Assembly: GCF_024807845.1 (NCBI RefSeq)
Contig: NZ_JANUEQ010000002.1
Location: 496,001 to 560,000, forward strand
Direction: 5' to 3'
Length of the DNA: 64,000 bases
Origin: Klebsiella sp. BIGb0407
GTDB taxonomy: Bacteria > Pseudomonadota > Gammaproteobacteria > Enterobacterales > Enterobacteriaceae
Each line of letters begins with the position of its first letter. Within the stretch, counting starts at the first letter, position 1. Below the pieces are notes generated by a model. The model was given only the letters and a program-made list of their open reading frames with translations, had not been told where the DNA came from and did not search any database. Below are positions 17,762 to 30,967 of this stretch, in pieces. Both the position numbers and the translations under genes were made by a program.

Positions 17762-18796
17762 TTACGCGACCTCCTTTTTCTTTTCTGGAGGAAAGGATGT
17801 CGCGCTCTTAGCCTCCGGTTGCGGGGGAACAAAACGGCTATACTTTTGTGCGCGCTGGTTACGCACCAAGGCCTGACGTAAACGGCCATCAAGCACCAGC
17901 ACGCCCAGCAGTACCAGACCGGCGATAAAGTCGTTCCACCAGGCCGGAAGTTTGAACAACACCAGTACGGTATCGATTTGGGTTAAGAAGAAGGCTCCGA
18001 GGAAAGCACCGATAACCGTGCCTGTTCCCCCCAATAATGAAATGCCCCCCAGTACACAGGCAGCAATCGCTTTCATCTCCAGCCCGCTACCGGTCTGATT
18101 GGGAACAAAACCAATTTGTGAAGCAAACAAAATGCCAGCCAGGGCAGCAAACAGACCATTAAAAGTGAAGGCCAGTAAACGGGTGCGATTGACCGCCACA
18201 CCCAGCTGACGCGCTGCCGCCAGGTTATCACCAACCGCATAAAAATCACGGCCAAAGGCGGTTTTGGCCAGCAGCCAGGTCGCAATGCCGAGGATAATAA
18301 TGACCAGAATACCGAAAGGTGAGAGGCCAAAAATAAGGGGCTCAGAGAGTGATTTCAGGCTGGCGGGAAGCCCTTCAATCCATTTACCACCGGTCCATAG
18401 CAGCATACCGCCGCGATATAAACCGAGCGTACCCAGCGTGGCAACAATGGCGGGAATACGCAGCCAGACCACCAAAACACCGTTGAAAAAACCGGCCAGC
18501 CCGCCAATCGCTAAAGCAAATAACATCGCCAGCGGCAGGCTATAACCGGCATTAAGTGCTACTCCGACAGCAATCGCGGAGAGCCCCACGGTGGAGCCGA
18601 CTGAGACGTCAATATTACGAGTCAGCATCACCAGGGTGGCACCCATTGCCAGCAAAATCAGGATCTGCGCACTGTTAAAGATCATGCCGAGGGTTTCGGC
18701 GCTGAAGTAGCTATGGTTTATCGCCACCAGCACGGCAAACAGCGCCATAATTGCCAGAAATGCGCTGAGTTCACGATTTTTCAGCCATTTTTTCAT
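17762..18796 (-). CDS. lsrC: AI-2 ABC transporter permease LsrC
   Basis: 344 residues, the same permease family as LsrD ('[20 protein letters not shown]', '[20 protein letters not shown]'). The start overlaps the lsrA stop by 4 nt (ATGA). The C-terminal ~40 residues are charged and cytoplasmic ('[19 protein letters not shown]'). Forms the membrane channel with LsrD. Confidence 0.95.
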   Translation of the reverse strand: MKKWLKNRELSAFLAIMALFAVLVAINHSYFSAETLGMIFNSAQILILLAMGATLVMLTRNIDVSVGSTVGLSAIAVGVALNAGYSLPLAMLFALAIGGLAGFFNGVLVVWLRIPAIVATLGTLGLYRGGMLLWTGGKWIEGLPASLKSLSEPLIFGLSPFGILVIIILGIATWLLAKTAFGRDFYAVGDNLAAARQLGVAVNRTRLLAFTFNGLFAALAGILFASQIGFVPNQTGSGLEMKAIAACVLGGISLLGGTGTVIGAFLGAFFLTQIDTVLVLFKLPAWWNDFIAGLVLLGVLVLDGRLRQALVRNQRAQKYSRFVPPQPEAKSATSFPPEKKKEVA

Positions 18797-20292
18797 GCAC
18801 TACCTCCACCAAATGCCATCGCCATCATGCTGTCGACCGTGATATCTGCCCGTTGTAACTCGCCGTTCATCGCCCCTTGATGCATGACAAAAACTCTGTC
18901 GGCTAACGGGGAGAACTCGTCCAGGTCGCTTGAGATCATCAGGACGGCAACGTTTTGTTTGGCGACACTTTTGATTAACTGATAGATATCTGCCCGGGCG
19001 GCAACATCGACCCCGCGCGTTGGCTCATCGACAATCAGCAATAGCGGGTTCGCTTCAAGGCAGCGTGCCAGCAAAACTTTCTGTTGGTTGCCTCCCGAAA
19101 GCGTACGTACCAGCTGATCCGCATGATTTAATTTAATGCCCAAAGCCCGGTGATAGCGTTCTACCACGGCGGCTTCACGCTTAGGCTGTAGCCACAGATC
19201 CGGCTCATTGAGTAAAACGGTATTCCAGCGAATAGAGGCATCGAGAAACAGCCCGGAAACCTGTCTGTCTTCGGGTAAATACACCAGCCCGCTATCCAGC
19301 CGGGATTTGGTGCTGCTATGGGTTATCTCCTTACTTTCAAGAAATACCCGTCCATGACGTACCGGACGCAGGCCATAGAGGGTTTCCGCCAGTTCGGTCC
19401 GACCGGAACCTACTAATCCGGCCAGCCCCACTATTTCACCGGCATGCAGTTCAAAGCTGAGATTAATAAACCCTTCACCGGTCAGTTCTTCTACGCGCAG
19501 CACCGGAAAGTCCTGCGGTTCAGTACGACGATTGCCTGTCAGCCCGAGCCACAGTTTTTGGGTATCGCTTAATTCATGCTGGCGATAAGCCGGCGTCATG
19601 GCATTAATCAGCTCTTTATCACTAAAAGAAGCCGTTTCACCCTGCAGCACGACCGCGCCGTCACGCATTACCGAGATATGGCTGGCTATCTGATGAATTT
19701 CCGGCAGCTTGTGTGAGATAAAAATAATGCCGACATCTAATGCCTGTAAGGCGCGGATCTGGCGGAACAGACGTTCAGTTTCGCCAGGGGTGAGCGAAGC
19801 TGTAGGTTCATCGAGGATTAAGATTCGGGCGTCACGCATCAAGCCACGGAGAATTTCCACCATTTGCTGGTCGGCCACCTCAAGCGTACTCGCTGCAGCG
19901 CTGAGCGTTATCTCACACCCTAACTGACGCATTTTTTCTTCTAACCGTTGCACCAAATCTGCCGCACGCGGCAGGCGGAATAAGATATTTTCTTGCACCG
20001 TAAGATTGGGAAACAGCATCGGCTCTTGCGGAACCAGATAGATCCCCAGCTCATGGGCCTGACCCGGTTTCAGACGTGAGTAACGTTTACCAAAGAGCTC
20101 CAGCTCCCCGCTGTCGGGGGTTTCAACCCCGGCAATGATTTTCATCAGCGTTGATTTTCCTGCGCCATTCCCACCCATCAAGGCATGAACCTGACCAGGA
20201 AGCAGCATAAAATCTATACCTTTCAATACACTGACGCCGGAGAATTGCTTTCCGACCTTATGTACCTGAATCAGTGGAATGGTGCTGGGCAT
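18793..20292 (-). CDS. lsrA: AI-2 ABC transporter ATPase LsrA
   Basis: 499 residues from the ATG at 20292, chosen because GGAGGCG precedes it; an in-frame extension to 20340 has no ribosome binding site. Two ABC domains in one chain: first Walker A '[12 protein letters not shown]', second domain with the signature '[19 protein letters not shown]' and Walker B '[11 protein letters not shown]'. Energises AI-2 uptake with LsrC/LsrD. First gene of lsrACDBFG, divergent from lsrR. Confidence 0.95.
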   Translation of the reverse strand: MPSTIPLIQVHKVGKQFSGVSVLKGIDFMLLPGQVHALMGGNGAGKSTLMKIIAGVETPDSGELELFGKRYSRLKPGQAHELGIYLVPQEPMLFPNLTVQENILFRLPRAADLVQRLEEKMRQLGCEITLSAAASTLEVADQQMVEILRGLMRDARILILDEPTASLTPGETERLFRQIRALQALDVGIIFISHKLPEIHQIASHISVMRDGAVVLQGETASFSDKELINAMTPAYRQHELSDTQKLWLGLTGNRRTEPQDFPVLRVEELTGEGFINLSFELHAGEIVGLAGLVGSGRTELAETLYGLRPVRHGRVFLESKEITHSSTKSRLDSGLVYLPEDRQVSGLFLDASIRWNTVLLNEPDLWLQPKREAAVVERYHRALGIKLNHADQLVRTLSGGNQQKVLLARCLEANPLLLIVDEPTRGVDVAARADIYQLIKSVAKQNVAVLMISSDLDEFSPLADRVFVMHQGAMNGELQRADITVDSMMAMAFGGGSA

Positions 20293-20506
20293 CTCGCCTC
20301 CGCATTTGAACAAAAGAATTTTTAAATTAATAATGTTCAAAATAGTAGGCTAAGAGTTATAATTACAACCGGACAAGGATCACAAATCTTTTAAAAAAAT
20401 AATCTACGATTCATTGAGATTAAAAAGATCTTTTTTGCCACAAGCTTCACATTTTATTCCCAGACTATTTAGAACAATTGTTCTAGATTAAGATAAGAGT
20501 TCACCT
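20293..20506. promoter_or_regulatory. lsrA-lsrR divergent control region
   Basis: 214 bp between the two divergent start codons. It holds a perfect 14-bp palindrome AGAACAATTGTTCT at 20471-20484, just before lsrR, and a related TGTTCA half near 20335, just before lsrA: good candidates for LsrR operators. TGCCA-N6-TCACA at 20436-20451 is a degenerate CRP-type site; lsr is CRP-activated in E. coli. The operator assignment is inference. Confidence 0.6.
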
Positions 20507-21478
20507 ATGAGCGATAAAAGAGCAACGGAAGAGAGTCATCTTTATGGGCTACCAATGGCAGAAGAAGAGTTACTGGCACGGGTGGCATGGTCTTACTACC
20601 ACGACGGCTTAACTCAGAATGACATTGGTGAACGGCTTGGTTTGCCACGACTTAAAATTTCTCGCTTGTTGGAGAAAGGACGGCAGTCCGGGGTGATTCG
20701 GGTCCAGATAAACTCGCGCTATGAAGGCTGCCTGGCGCTGGAAACCGAACTACAAAAACGCTTTAACCTCAAGCTGGCGCGCGTATTACCTGCTCACAAT
20801 ACGCCACCAATGAGTACAAGGCTTGGGATTGGTGCAGCTCAGTCACTGATGGGGGTCCTGGAGCCAGGTCAGCTATTAGCTGTCGGCTTTGGTGAAACCA
20901 CCATGAACTGTCTGCAGCATTTGAGTGGTTTTATCGGTTCGCAGCAAATTCGGCTGGTGACGCTTTCCGGCGGTGTCGGCCCTTATATGACAGGCGTCAG
21001 TCAGCTGGATGCTGCCTGTAGCGTCAGCATGATCCCGGCTCCATTACGCGTTTCCTCGCCTGATGTGGCAGAGATCCTCAGAAAAGAGGCCAGCGTCAGA
21101 GACGTTATTCTGGCTGCAATGGCGGCAGATGTTGCCGTCGTCGGGATCGGCGCTATCGATCAGCGGCGTGATGCCACTATTTTACGTTCAGGATATATCA
21201 GCGAAGGAGAGCAACTGATGTATGCCCGCAAGGGTGCTGTCGGCGATATCCTCGGCTACTTTTTGCAAGCTGACGGCAGTCTGGTGGAAGGACTGGAAAT
21301 TCATCGTGAGTTACTGGGTGTTCGGCTTCATGACCTTGCGCAGCTTCCGACCATTATTGGTGTCGCAGGCGGTAAAGATAAAGCGAATGCTATCTATGCT
21401 GCACTGACCGGGCGTTATATCAACGGATTAGTGACGGAAGAAGAAACGGCGCGGGCGGTACTGGCATTGATGGAGTAA
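20507..21478 (+). CDS. lsrR: lsr operon repressor LsrR (SorC/DeoR family)
   Basis: 323 residues. N-terminal helix-turn-helix '[32 protein letters not shown]' (residues ~42-73), then the SorC sugar-phosphate-binding domain ('[17 protein letters not shown]', 'VGIGAIDQ'). Phospho-AI-2 binding releases LsrR from DNA and induces lsr. Divergent from lsrA and in one unit with lsrK, 43 bp apart. In E. coli the order is lsrK-lsrR; here lsrR comes first. Confidence 0.95.
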   Translation: MSDKRATEESHLYGLPMAEEELLARVAWSYYHDGLTQNDIGERLGLPRLKISRLLEKGRQSGVIRVQINSRYEGCLALETELQKRFNLKLARVLPAHNTPPMSTRLGIGAAQSLMGVLEPGQLLAVGFGETTMNCLQHLSGFIGSQQIRLVTLSGGVGPYMTGVSQLDAACSVSMIPAPLRVSSPDVAEILRKEASVRDVILAAMAADVAVVGIGAIDQRRDATILRSGYISEGEQLMYARKGAVGDILGYFLQADGSLVEGLEIHRELLGVRLHDLAQLPTIIGVAGGKDKANAIYAALTGRYINGLVTEEETARAVLALME

Positions 21479-21521
21479 CACAAACTTCAGGCTCGCTGCG
21501 CAAAACATAAGAGGTCAGCAA

Positions 21522-23096
21522 ATGAGTTATCTCCTTGCGTTAGATGCCGGAACAGGCAGTATCCGGGCGGTTATCTTTGATACTAATGGCCAGCAGATAG
21601 CAGTGGGCCAGGCGGAATGGAAGCATTTGAGCATCAAAGATGTTCCGGGATCCATGGAGTTCTCTCTCGATATTAACTGGCAACTTACCTGCCACTGTAT
21701 TCGTGAGGCACTGCAAAAAGCCGCGATTAGTGCCAGAGACATCAAAGCTGTCGCCTGTTGTTCAATGCGCGAGGGTATCGTGTTATATGATGCCAGCGGC
21801 GAACCTATCTGGGCCTGCGCTAATGTTGATGCTCGTGCCAGCCGGGAAGTCAGTGAATTAAAAGAAATTCACGACTATCAGTTTGAATCAGAGGTTTACC
21901 ATATTTCTGGCCAGACCCTGGCCTTAAGTGCCATGCCTCGCCTGTTATGGCTGGCGCACCATCGCCCCGATATTTACCGTAAAGCTGCCACTATGACGAT
22001 GATCAGTGACTGGCTGGCAGCCCGACTATCTGGTGAACTGGCGGTTGATCCTTCCAATGCCGGTACAACCGGTATGCTTGACCTCGCCACCCGCGACTGG
22101 CGACCTTCCCTGCTGGATATGGCCGGATTGCGAGCTGATATGCTCTCCCCGGTGAAAGAAACCGGAACAGTGCTGGGATATATCACCCCGGCAGCCGCCG
22201 AAGAAAGCGGGTTGCTGGTGGGTACTCCGGTCGTAATGGGTGGCGGTGATGTACAGTTAGGTTGCTTAGGGTTAGGGGTGGTGCGTCCGGGGCAAACCGC
22301 AGTGCTGGGAGGAACCTTCTGGCAGCAAGTGGTTAACCTGCCCACGATCAAAACCGATCCTGAGATGAATATTCGCGTTAATCCGCATGTTATTCCAGGC
22401 ATGGTACAAGCGGAATCGATCAGTTTCTTCACAGGCCTGACAATGCGTTGGTTCCGGGACGCATTCTGCGCTGAAGAAAAACTTATCGCCGAACGGCTGG
22501 GGGTGGATACTTATGCCCTGATGGAAGATATGGCCAGTCGGGTTCCCGCTGGCGCACACGGCATTATGCCGATTTTCTCTGACGCGATGCATTTTAAACA
22601 CTGGTATCACGCAGCACCCTCGTTTATTAACCTCTCGATTGACCCTGAGAAATGCAATAAAGCGGCGCTATTCCGGGCGCTGGAAGAGAATGCTGCCATC
22701 GTCTCGGCCTGTAATCTTGAATTAATTTCTAACTTCTCCGGGGTACAGTTTGACTCACTGGTGTTTGCCGGAGGAGGTTCAAAAGGCCGTTTATGGAGCC
22801 AGATCCTCAGTGATGTCACCGGACTCCCGGTACGCGTTCCGGTGGTAAAAGAAGCCACCGCTCTGGGCTGTGCTATTGCCGCCGGTGTGGGGGCTGGTTT
22901 ATTTAGCTCACTGGCCGAAAGTGGCGAGCAGCTGGTGCAGTGGGAACGTGAGTACCAGCCGAACCCGGCACATCGTGAACTCTATGATGAAATGAAGCAG
23001 AAGTGGCTTAAAGTCTACGCCGGGCAGCTTTCGCTGGTCGACAGTGGCTTAACCACCTCGATGTGGCAGGCGCCAGGGCTTATACGCCGAGCCTGA
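21522..23096 (+). CDS. lsrK: Autoinducer-2 kinase LsrK
   Basis: 524 residues, FGGY carbohydrate kinase: '[17 protein letters not shown]' phosphate-1 motif at the N-terminus, 'GGTFWQQV' and '[21 protein letters not shown]' in the C-terminal ATPase lobe. It phosphorylates incoming AI-2, trapping it and generating the LsrR inducer. The ATG follows AAGAGGT. Completes a full AI-2 import and degradation pathway in this window. Confidence 0.96.
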   Translation: MSYLLALDAGTGSIRAVIFDTNGQQIAVGQAEWKHLSIKDVPGSMEFSLDINWQLTCHCIREALQKAAISARDIKAVACCSMREGIVLYDASGEPIWACANVDARASREVSELKEIHDYQFESEVYHISGQTLALSAMPRLLWLAHHRPDIYRKAATMTMISDWLAARLSGELAVDPSNAGTTGMLDLATRDWRPSLLDMAGLRADMLSPVKETGTVLGYITPAAAEESGLLVGTPVVMGGGDVQLGCLGLGVVRPGQTAVLGGTFWQQVVNLPTIKTDPEMNIRVNPHVIPGMVQAESISFFTGLTMRWFRDAFCAEEKLIAERLGVDTYALMEDMASRVPAGAHGIMPIFSDAMHFKHWYHAAPSFINLSIDPEKCNKAALFRALEENAAIVSACNLELISNFSGVQFDSLVFAGGGSKGRLWSQILSDVTGLPVRVPVVKEATALGCAIAAGVGAGLFSSLAESGEQLVQWEREYQPNPAHRELYDEMKQKWLKVYAGQLSLVDSGLTTSMWQAPGLIRRA

Positions 23097-23226
23097 TGGC
23101 ATATTGAAAACAGTCTAATTTCTGTGTAATCAACGGCATATCAAAGGCTGCTCTGTCAGTAGATTGAGGTGCTGTTTTTTTATATGCTAGCGCCGTACCC
23201 TAAGATCTCTCTGACTGGATTTCATT

Positions 23227-23637
23227 GTGAGCACTATTGATAACGTAAAAATTAAATACCCAGGCGCGCTTGCATGGGCATTTGGTGACAGCCCTGAACT
23301 GGCAAACGAACTCGCTGAACTGGTGAGTAAAGGGATCAAAACGGCCAGCTGCGGATCGCTCGCCTCATTGCAAAGTGAAGAACAGCCGCCTTCAGTTGGC
23401 TGCTACAACATTATCCTCGATGGCCAGGGTAACCCGGTCTGCGTTATCCGACTTGTCGCTTTACGTCTGGTTCGCTTCTGTGATGTCACTGAAGATCACG
23501 CCCGGAAAGAAGGTGAAGGAGACCGTAGCCTTCGTTACTGGCAGCAAGTTCATCAAGAGTTTTTTCAAAGAGAAGGCAACTTTAGCGAGACGATGGAGCT
23601 GGTAGCTGAAGAATTTGAGCTGATTGAAGTATTTTAA
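23227..23637 (+). CDS. ASCH-domain protein
   Basis: 136 residues from a GTG start. ASCH family features: N-terminal 'AWAFGDSPELANELAELVSKGIKTAS', 'VGCYNIILDGQGNPVCVIRLVALRLVRFCDVTEDHARKEGEGDRSLRYWQQVHQEFF'. The conserved G-x-K-T/G-D-x-S-L-x-x-W pattern is intact. ASCH proteins have a PUA-like RNA-binding fold; this subgroup is usually a stand-alone cytoplasmic protein, and some members (YqfB) are amidohydrolases. Exact role unknown. Confidence 0.85.
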   Translation: MSTIDNVKIKYPGALAWAFGDSPELANELAELVSKGIKTASCGSLASLQSEEQPPSVGCYNIILDGQGNPVCVIRLVALRLVRFCDVTEDHARKEGEGDRSLRYWQQVHQEFFQREGNFSETMELVAEEFELIEVF

Positions 23638-23674
23638 CGTCCTCAGCTTCCCTGACGTCTTCGTAAAAACAGAA

Positions 23675-23709
23675 ATGTTATCGCATTAAGAAAAAGCGAT
23701 AACATTTTT
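23675..23709. terminator. Bidirectional intrinsic terminator
   Basis: ATGTTATCGC / GCGATAACAT perfect 10-bp stem followed by TTTT, between the ASCH gene (ends 23637) and the convergent toxin A-subunit gene (ends 23747). Confidence 0.85.
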
Positions 23710-23746
23710 ATTTATGCCAGCCACGGATTATCTGAGCTAATACAAA

Positions 23747-24610
23747 TTAAATCAGAAAAAATACCATTGCCAGTATCTTTCTATCATAAATAACTCTCCT
23801 GGTATTAGCCAGTTTATACGATATGCAGGAATTTGAGACTGAAACAATTGAACGCTCAGCCCTGGATCCTGATGACGAAGCTGGTGCACCCAGACAAGTG
23901 ATACCTAATAGTGAAGAAGATGCATTGCTATTTGATACAAGGGTAATACTACCAGTAGCACTACCGATATTCCGATAAGATTCTGTGTTACTTGCACCTG
24001 TATCATAGGCATGATTATATGCAGTATTATCTGTCCACCTTCCACTCCAGAACACTTCCGAAAATAGCTGACCTGTATCATAGAACGTATTTAACATATT
24101 ACCTGTCAACTCAGCGTATCTTATCAATCTGTCAGCTCTGAAACCGTTGACTGCGACAATTTCGTCCATGTCTGCATAGTCATGAATCAAACGAGTAAGT
24201 CGGTTTCTTTGAATATCATCCTGAGAAGTTTCTCTCGCCTCCAGCAGTGAATGCCTGACGTCATAAAATTGTTCATTTGGCCTTATAGCATATATATAGG
24301 TTATATATTCATTATTAAAGGGTTCTTCACTATTAGATCTTGCTAAAGACGCGGCATGTTCAATTACCTGCCTTAAACTCGCGCTAGTAGAGACGAAAGA
24401 ACTCACTCTATGCTCAATAGATTCACCTTCAAAATGATGCATAAGGTCAGTATCTCTTTCTCCGGCCCAGGGATGCATCCCCCCCGTAGCAGCGATGGCA
24501 TCTATAGGTCTGTCATCTACCCGATAAACAACCTTTACAGACTCAATTGCGTAACTCGTAGTTACCATACACAACATGCAGATAGTCAGAGAAAATATTC
24601 TTAATCGCAT
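23747..24610 (-). CDS. AB-toxin A subunit, pertussis/enterotoxin-like ADP-ribosyltransferase (locus 1)
   Basis: 287 residues. Signal peptide MRLRIFSLTICMLCMVTTSYA (cleavage near 21). The enzyme signature is complete: V-Y-R30 ('VVYRVD'), S71-F-V-S74-T-S76, and the catalytic Glu at E150 in 'DEIVAVNGF', placed as in pertussis S1 ('EYLAHRRIP'). Cys239 and Cys262 can form the loop that joins A1 to A2 in this toxin class, followed by a short tail 'ANTRRVIYDRKIL' that would dock in a B pentamer. Family role: transfer of ADP-ribose from NAD to a host protein after delivery by the B subunits. It lies 60 bp after the B-like gene in the same AT-rich island. Clear paralog of the protein at 59433-60284. 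The host target is unknown. Confidence 0.82.
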   Translation of the reverse strand: MRLRIFSLTICMLCMVTTSYAIESVKVVYRVDDRPIDAIAATGGMHPWAGERDTDLMHHFEGESIEHRVSSFVSTSASLRQVIEHAASLARSNSEEPFNNEYITYIYAIRPNEQFYDVRHSLLEARETSQDDIQRNRLTRLIHDYADMDEIVAVNGFRADRLIRYAELTGNMLNTFYDTGQLFSEVFWSGRWTDNTAYNHAYDTGASNTESYRNIGSATGSITLVSNSNASSSLLGITCLGAPASSSGSRAERSIVSVSNSCISYKLANTRRVIYDRKILAMVFFLI

Positions 24611-24670
24611 TAAATATACTCTTCATAAAATTTTATTATTTATAATGATATCTATCTTTGACGGCATATC

Positions 24671-25048
24671 TCAGAGAGGGTAGTTTTCTATTCCTAATAT
24701 TTCGTTCTTATCATCTGCCGAAATACATAAATCAACCTTCTCACGAAGATAGCGTGATTGAGATGTTAAATTGTAGAACGACTGAAGTAGCCCGTCCCCT
24801 CTACCATTTTTCCCTTCCGTAAAAAAATAATAACTATCAATTCCATTAGTATCATGGAATTTAATATGCAGGGCTGGCCATGTATTATCTTTGCCATGAC
24901 TTAAACCAGCCTGAGCAATATACCCAGTAACTATTATGCCATTATTTGCTTTACATACGTCACGTAGACTTGGATTTGATGCAATAGACACAGATGAGCA
25001 TGTCGATAACAATATAAAAAATAAGGTTGTAATTGTTTTATTTAGCAT
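24671..25048 (-). CDS. Candidate AB5 toxin B subunit, CtxB-like (locus 1)
   Basis: 125 residues with a signal peptide (cleavage near residue 23, '..SVSIA-SNPSL'). Mature protein ~102 residues, against 103 for cholera toxin B. Two cysteines, C32 and C108, are 76 apart (CtxB: 77), and the flanks fit: 'LRDVCKANNGIIVTGYI' against CtxB 'ITDLCAEYHNTQIYTL', and 'YLREKVDLCISADDKNEILGI' against 'YLTEAKVEKLCVWNNKTPH'. This suggests the OB-fold pentamer that binds host glycans. Located directly upstream of the ADP-ribosyltransferase gene on the same strand. The assignment rests on these patterns and on context; a structure prediction would settle it. Confidence 0.65.
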   Translation of the reverse strand: MLNKTITTLFFILLSTCSSVSIASNPSLRDVCKANNGIIVTGYIAQAGLSHGKDNTWPALHIKFHDTNGIDSYYFFTEGKNGRGDGLLQSFYNLTSQSRYLREKVDLCISADDKNEILGIENYPL

Positions 25049-28564
<3,516 letters not shown>

Positions 28565-28651
28565 CGGCCCTCCTGGATGGTAAAGTTTGGATATATGTCC
28601 CTGGAACGGGGCGAGAGTATACCCTTTTTTCCCTCTTAGTCTGAGAAAAGC

Positions 28652-29152
28652 ATGAGCGAATTGATCTATTTGAATGGTTACCCTGAACAGTTACTTTCTC
28701 AGGTTCGTACGCTTATTGCCGAACAGCGTCTTGGTGCGGTACTGGATAAACGTTATCCGGAACGCCATGATATTACGACCGACAAAGTGCTTTACCAGTA
28801 TACTCAGACACTAAAGAGTCAGTATCTGCGTAATGCATCCCCGATTAATAAAGTGGTTTTTGATAGTAAAATCCACGTATTAAAGAATGCACTCGGCCTG
28901 CATACTGCTCTCTCAAGAGTTCAGGGTAATAAGTTAAAAGCAAAAGCAGAAATTCGCGTGGCGACCATTTTTCGTCAGGCACCCGAACCCTTCTTGCGAA
29001 TGATTGTGGTACATGAATTAGCACATCTTAAGGAGAAAGATCACAACAAAGCGTTCTACTCCTTGTGTTGTCATATGGAACCGCAGTATCACCAGTTAGA
29101 GTTTGATACACGTCTTTGGCTCACTCAGTTATCGTTAAATAGTACGGCCTGA
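28652..29152 (+). CDS. ygjP: YgjP-family zinc metal-dependent hydrolase
   Basis: 166 residues, near-identical to E. coli YgjP. The metal-binding '[18 protein letters not shown]' (H-E-x-x-H plus a downstream His) is intact. The family resembles SprT/WLM metallopeptidases; E. coli YgjP has been reported as a UTP pyrophosphatase, so the in vivo substrate is uncertain. Divergent from rlmG. Confidence 0.93.
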   Translation: MSELIYLNGYPEQLLSQVRTLIAEQRLGAVLDKRYPERHDITTDKVLYQYTQTLKSQYLRNASPINKVVFDSKIHVLKNALGLHTALSRVQGNKLKAKAEIRVATIFRQAPEPFLRMIVVHELAHLKEKDHNKAFYSLCCHMEPQYHQLEFDTRLWLTQLSLNSTA

Positions 29153-29192
29153 TGACTCATTATTTTCAATCTTACGGAGAATATCCCAGTCT

Positions 29193-30191
29193 ATGATACG
29201 TTTCGCTGTCGTTGGCACAAACTGGATCACCCGCCAGTTTGTTGATGCTGCCCATGAAAGTGGCAAGTACAAACTTAATGCAGTTTATTCTCGCAGTCTG
29301 GAGCAGGCACAAGCCTTTGCCAGCGACTATCCGGTGGAGCATCTGTTCACCTCTCTGGAAGAAATGGCCGCCAGCGACGCTATCGATGCGGTCTATATCG
29401 CCAGCCCGAACTCATTTCATGCTGAACAAAGCATGCTATTCCTGCGTCACAAAAAGCATGTGATTTGTGAGAAGCCGTTTGCCTCTAATTTGCGTGAAGC
29501 CGAGGCCGCTATAGCCTGTGCCCGTGAAAATCAGGTGGTATTATTTGAGGCCTTTAAAACTGCCAGCCTGCCAAACTTTATTGCCTTGCAGCAGGCGCTG
29601 CCTAAAGTTGGTAAAATTCGTAAGGTCTCGCTAAGTTATTGCCAGTATTCATCACGCTATCAACGGTATCTGAACGGCGAGAACCCAAATACCTTTAATC
29701 CGGCCTTCTCAAATGGCTCAATTATGGATATTGGTTTTTATGTTCTGGCTTCTGCGGTCACTCTCTGGGGCCAGCCTAAAACCGTTCTGGCCAGCGCCTC
29801 GTTACTTGATAGCGGTGTCGATGCCCATGGCTCAGTGCTGCTGAATTACGGCGACTTTGATGTCACTCTGCTGCACTCGAAAGTGAGCGATTCCGTGCTG
29901 GCCAGTGAAATTCAAGGCGAAGCCGGTTCACTGGTTATCGAAAAAGTATCTGAATGTCAGAAAATTACGTTTATACCACGAGGTGAAAAACCGCAAAATC
30001 TGACTCAGACCCAGCACATCAATACGATGCTGTACGAAGCAGAAGTTTTTGCTGACCTGATAGAAAACCAGCATATCAGCCACCCGGCACTGGAGGTTTC
30101 ACGAATTACCTCTGCGCTGGCAACAGAGATTCGCCGCCAAACGGGGGTAAAATTTCCAGCCGATGAGTTAGCCGAAGACCCGGCAAGGTAA
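29193..30191 (+). CDS. ygjR: Gfo/Idh/MocA-family oxidoreductase YgjR
   Basis: 332 residues. N-terminal Rossmann fold 'FAVVGTNWITRQFVDAA', the family motif 'CEKPFASN' (E-K-P, about residue 93), and a C-terminal alpha/beta substrate domain. Near-identical to E. coli YgjR, whose substrate is not known. Follows ygjP by 40 bp with its own GGAGA, so probably one transcript; a strong terminator follows. Confidence 0.94.
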   Translation: MIRFAVVGTNWITRQFVDAAHESGKYKLNAVYSRSLEQAQAFASDYPVEHLFTSLEEMAASDAIDAVYIASPNSFHAEQSMLFLRHKKHVICEKPFASNLREAEAAIACARENQVVLFEAFKTASLPNFIALQQALPKVGKIRKVSLSYCQYSSRYQRYLNGENPNTFNPAFSNGSIMDIGFYVLASAVTLWGQPKTVLASASLLDSGVDAHGSVLLNYGDFDVTLLHSKVSDSVLASEIQGEAGSLVIEKVSECQKITFIPRGEKPQNLTQTQHINTMLYEAEVFADLIENQHISHPALEVSRITSALATEIRRQTGVKFPADELAEDPAR

Positions 30192-30214
30192 AATTTTTGC
30201 TTCCAGTTGTAAGC

Positions 30215-30250
30215 AAAAACGGCTGGCGTCTTCTGACGTCAGCCGTTTTT
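30215..30250 (+). terminator. ygjR intrinsic terminator
   Basis: AAAAACGGCTGGCGTC-TTCT-GACGTCAGCCGTTTTT, a stem of about 15 bp with one G-T pair, flanked by A- and T-runs, 24 bp after the ygjR stop. Confidence 0.92.
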
Positions 30251-30967
30251 TGTTTCAAGACATAAATTATGCATCAAGGGCAGTAACAGCGAAACCAGGA
30301 TAATGACTGGCGGCAAAAATGCGTCAATAATTTCCCTGCCAGATGAGGATAAATACTCAACAACAAATGTATCAAAAGAGGCGATATTAGTCCGTTCAGA
30401 GTCATTTATAGGGTTACTTTGCCGAATTATTTAATAGCCTTAACATATTTGCCGGACAGCTATAACAAAAAACTACCAAGCTGTTGATTTCAATATGAGT
30501 TAACATTGTAAAATCACAATATCCGCGTATATTAAAGAGCAATGACTCCTGCGCAGTAATGCAGCACGTGGTGGCGCAGGAGCAAACTTATACCTCGCGA
30601 TTCTCTGAAAATTCGCATGTTCATATCGATAGCACTGCGAATAGTCAAAAAAAGTCATTTTCTCCCCCGAGGGTAAGCAAACAAGGAATAGTGTCAGAGT
30701 GTGTAAATACCCTCGCCAGCACTACCTCCAATGAGCAAAATCACGTGATGATAGATGCAAATTCTGTGACGTACTGCGCGGAGCTTTGTTACAATTAAAT
30801 GCAATTCTACAGCCGACAGGCCTGTCTTGATGCTTTATCGCCAGATTTTGCCAGGACTTTGAAAAATGGGTAGTGAGTTGTCATTGATACATTACAAAAA
30901 ACAGTACGGCATTCTACTCATCCGTTTTTAATACGGTGGCCGCTAAACGAAGTGCCAGGAACACTGA
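30251..30967 (+). other. Long intergenic region with a structured-leader candidate
   Basis: 717 bp without a supported gene. A plausible sigma-70 promoter (TTGTAA 30506-30511, 16-nt spacer, TATATT 30528-30533) is followed at once by a perfect 9-bp stem (CTCCTGCGC 30546-30554 / GCGCAGGAG 30574-30582) and then a second perfect 8-bp stem (CGAGGGTA 30668-30675 / TACCCTCG 30708-30715). This looks like a folded RNA leader. In E. coli the gene after ygjR is alx, which has a structured yybP-ykoY/PRE leader; alx is absent here, so this may be a leftover or re-used leader. A 79-codon frame at 30559-30798 overlaps it but lacks a convincing ribosome binding site. The last ~130 bp should contain the yqjA promoter. 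Confidence 0.45.

Noticed and set aside
23747..25048. Typhoid-toxin-like tripartite locus
   Set aside because: No CdtB-like nuclease gene is present near either toxin locus.
30559..30798. 79-codon plus-strand frame between ygjR and yqjA
   Set aside because: It starts inside the loop of the 9-bp stem, lacks a ribosome binding site, and reads as low-complexity Ser/Thr/Asn with no family resemblance; the RNA-structure reading explains the region better.
30600..30800. Functional yybP-ykoY manganese riboswitch
   Set aside because: The position fits the alx leader, but I could not find the conserved GGGGAGUAG loop, so I only report a structured-leader candidate.
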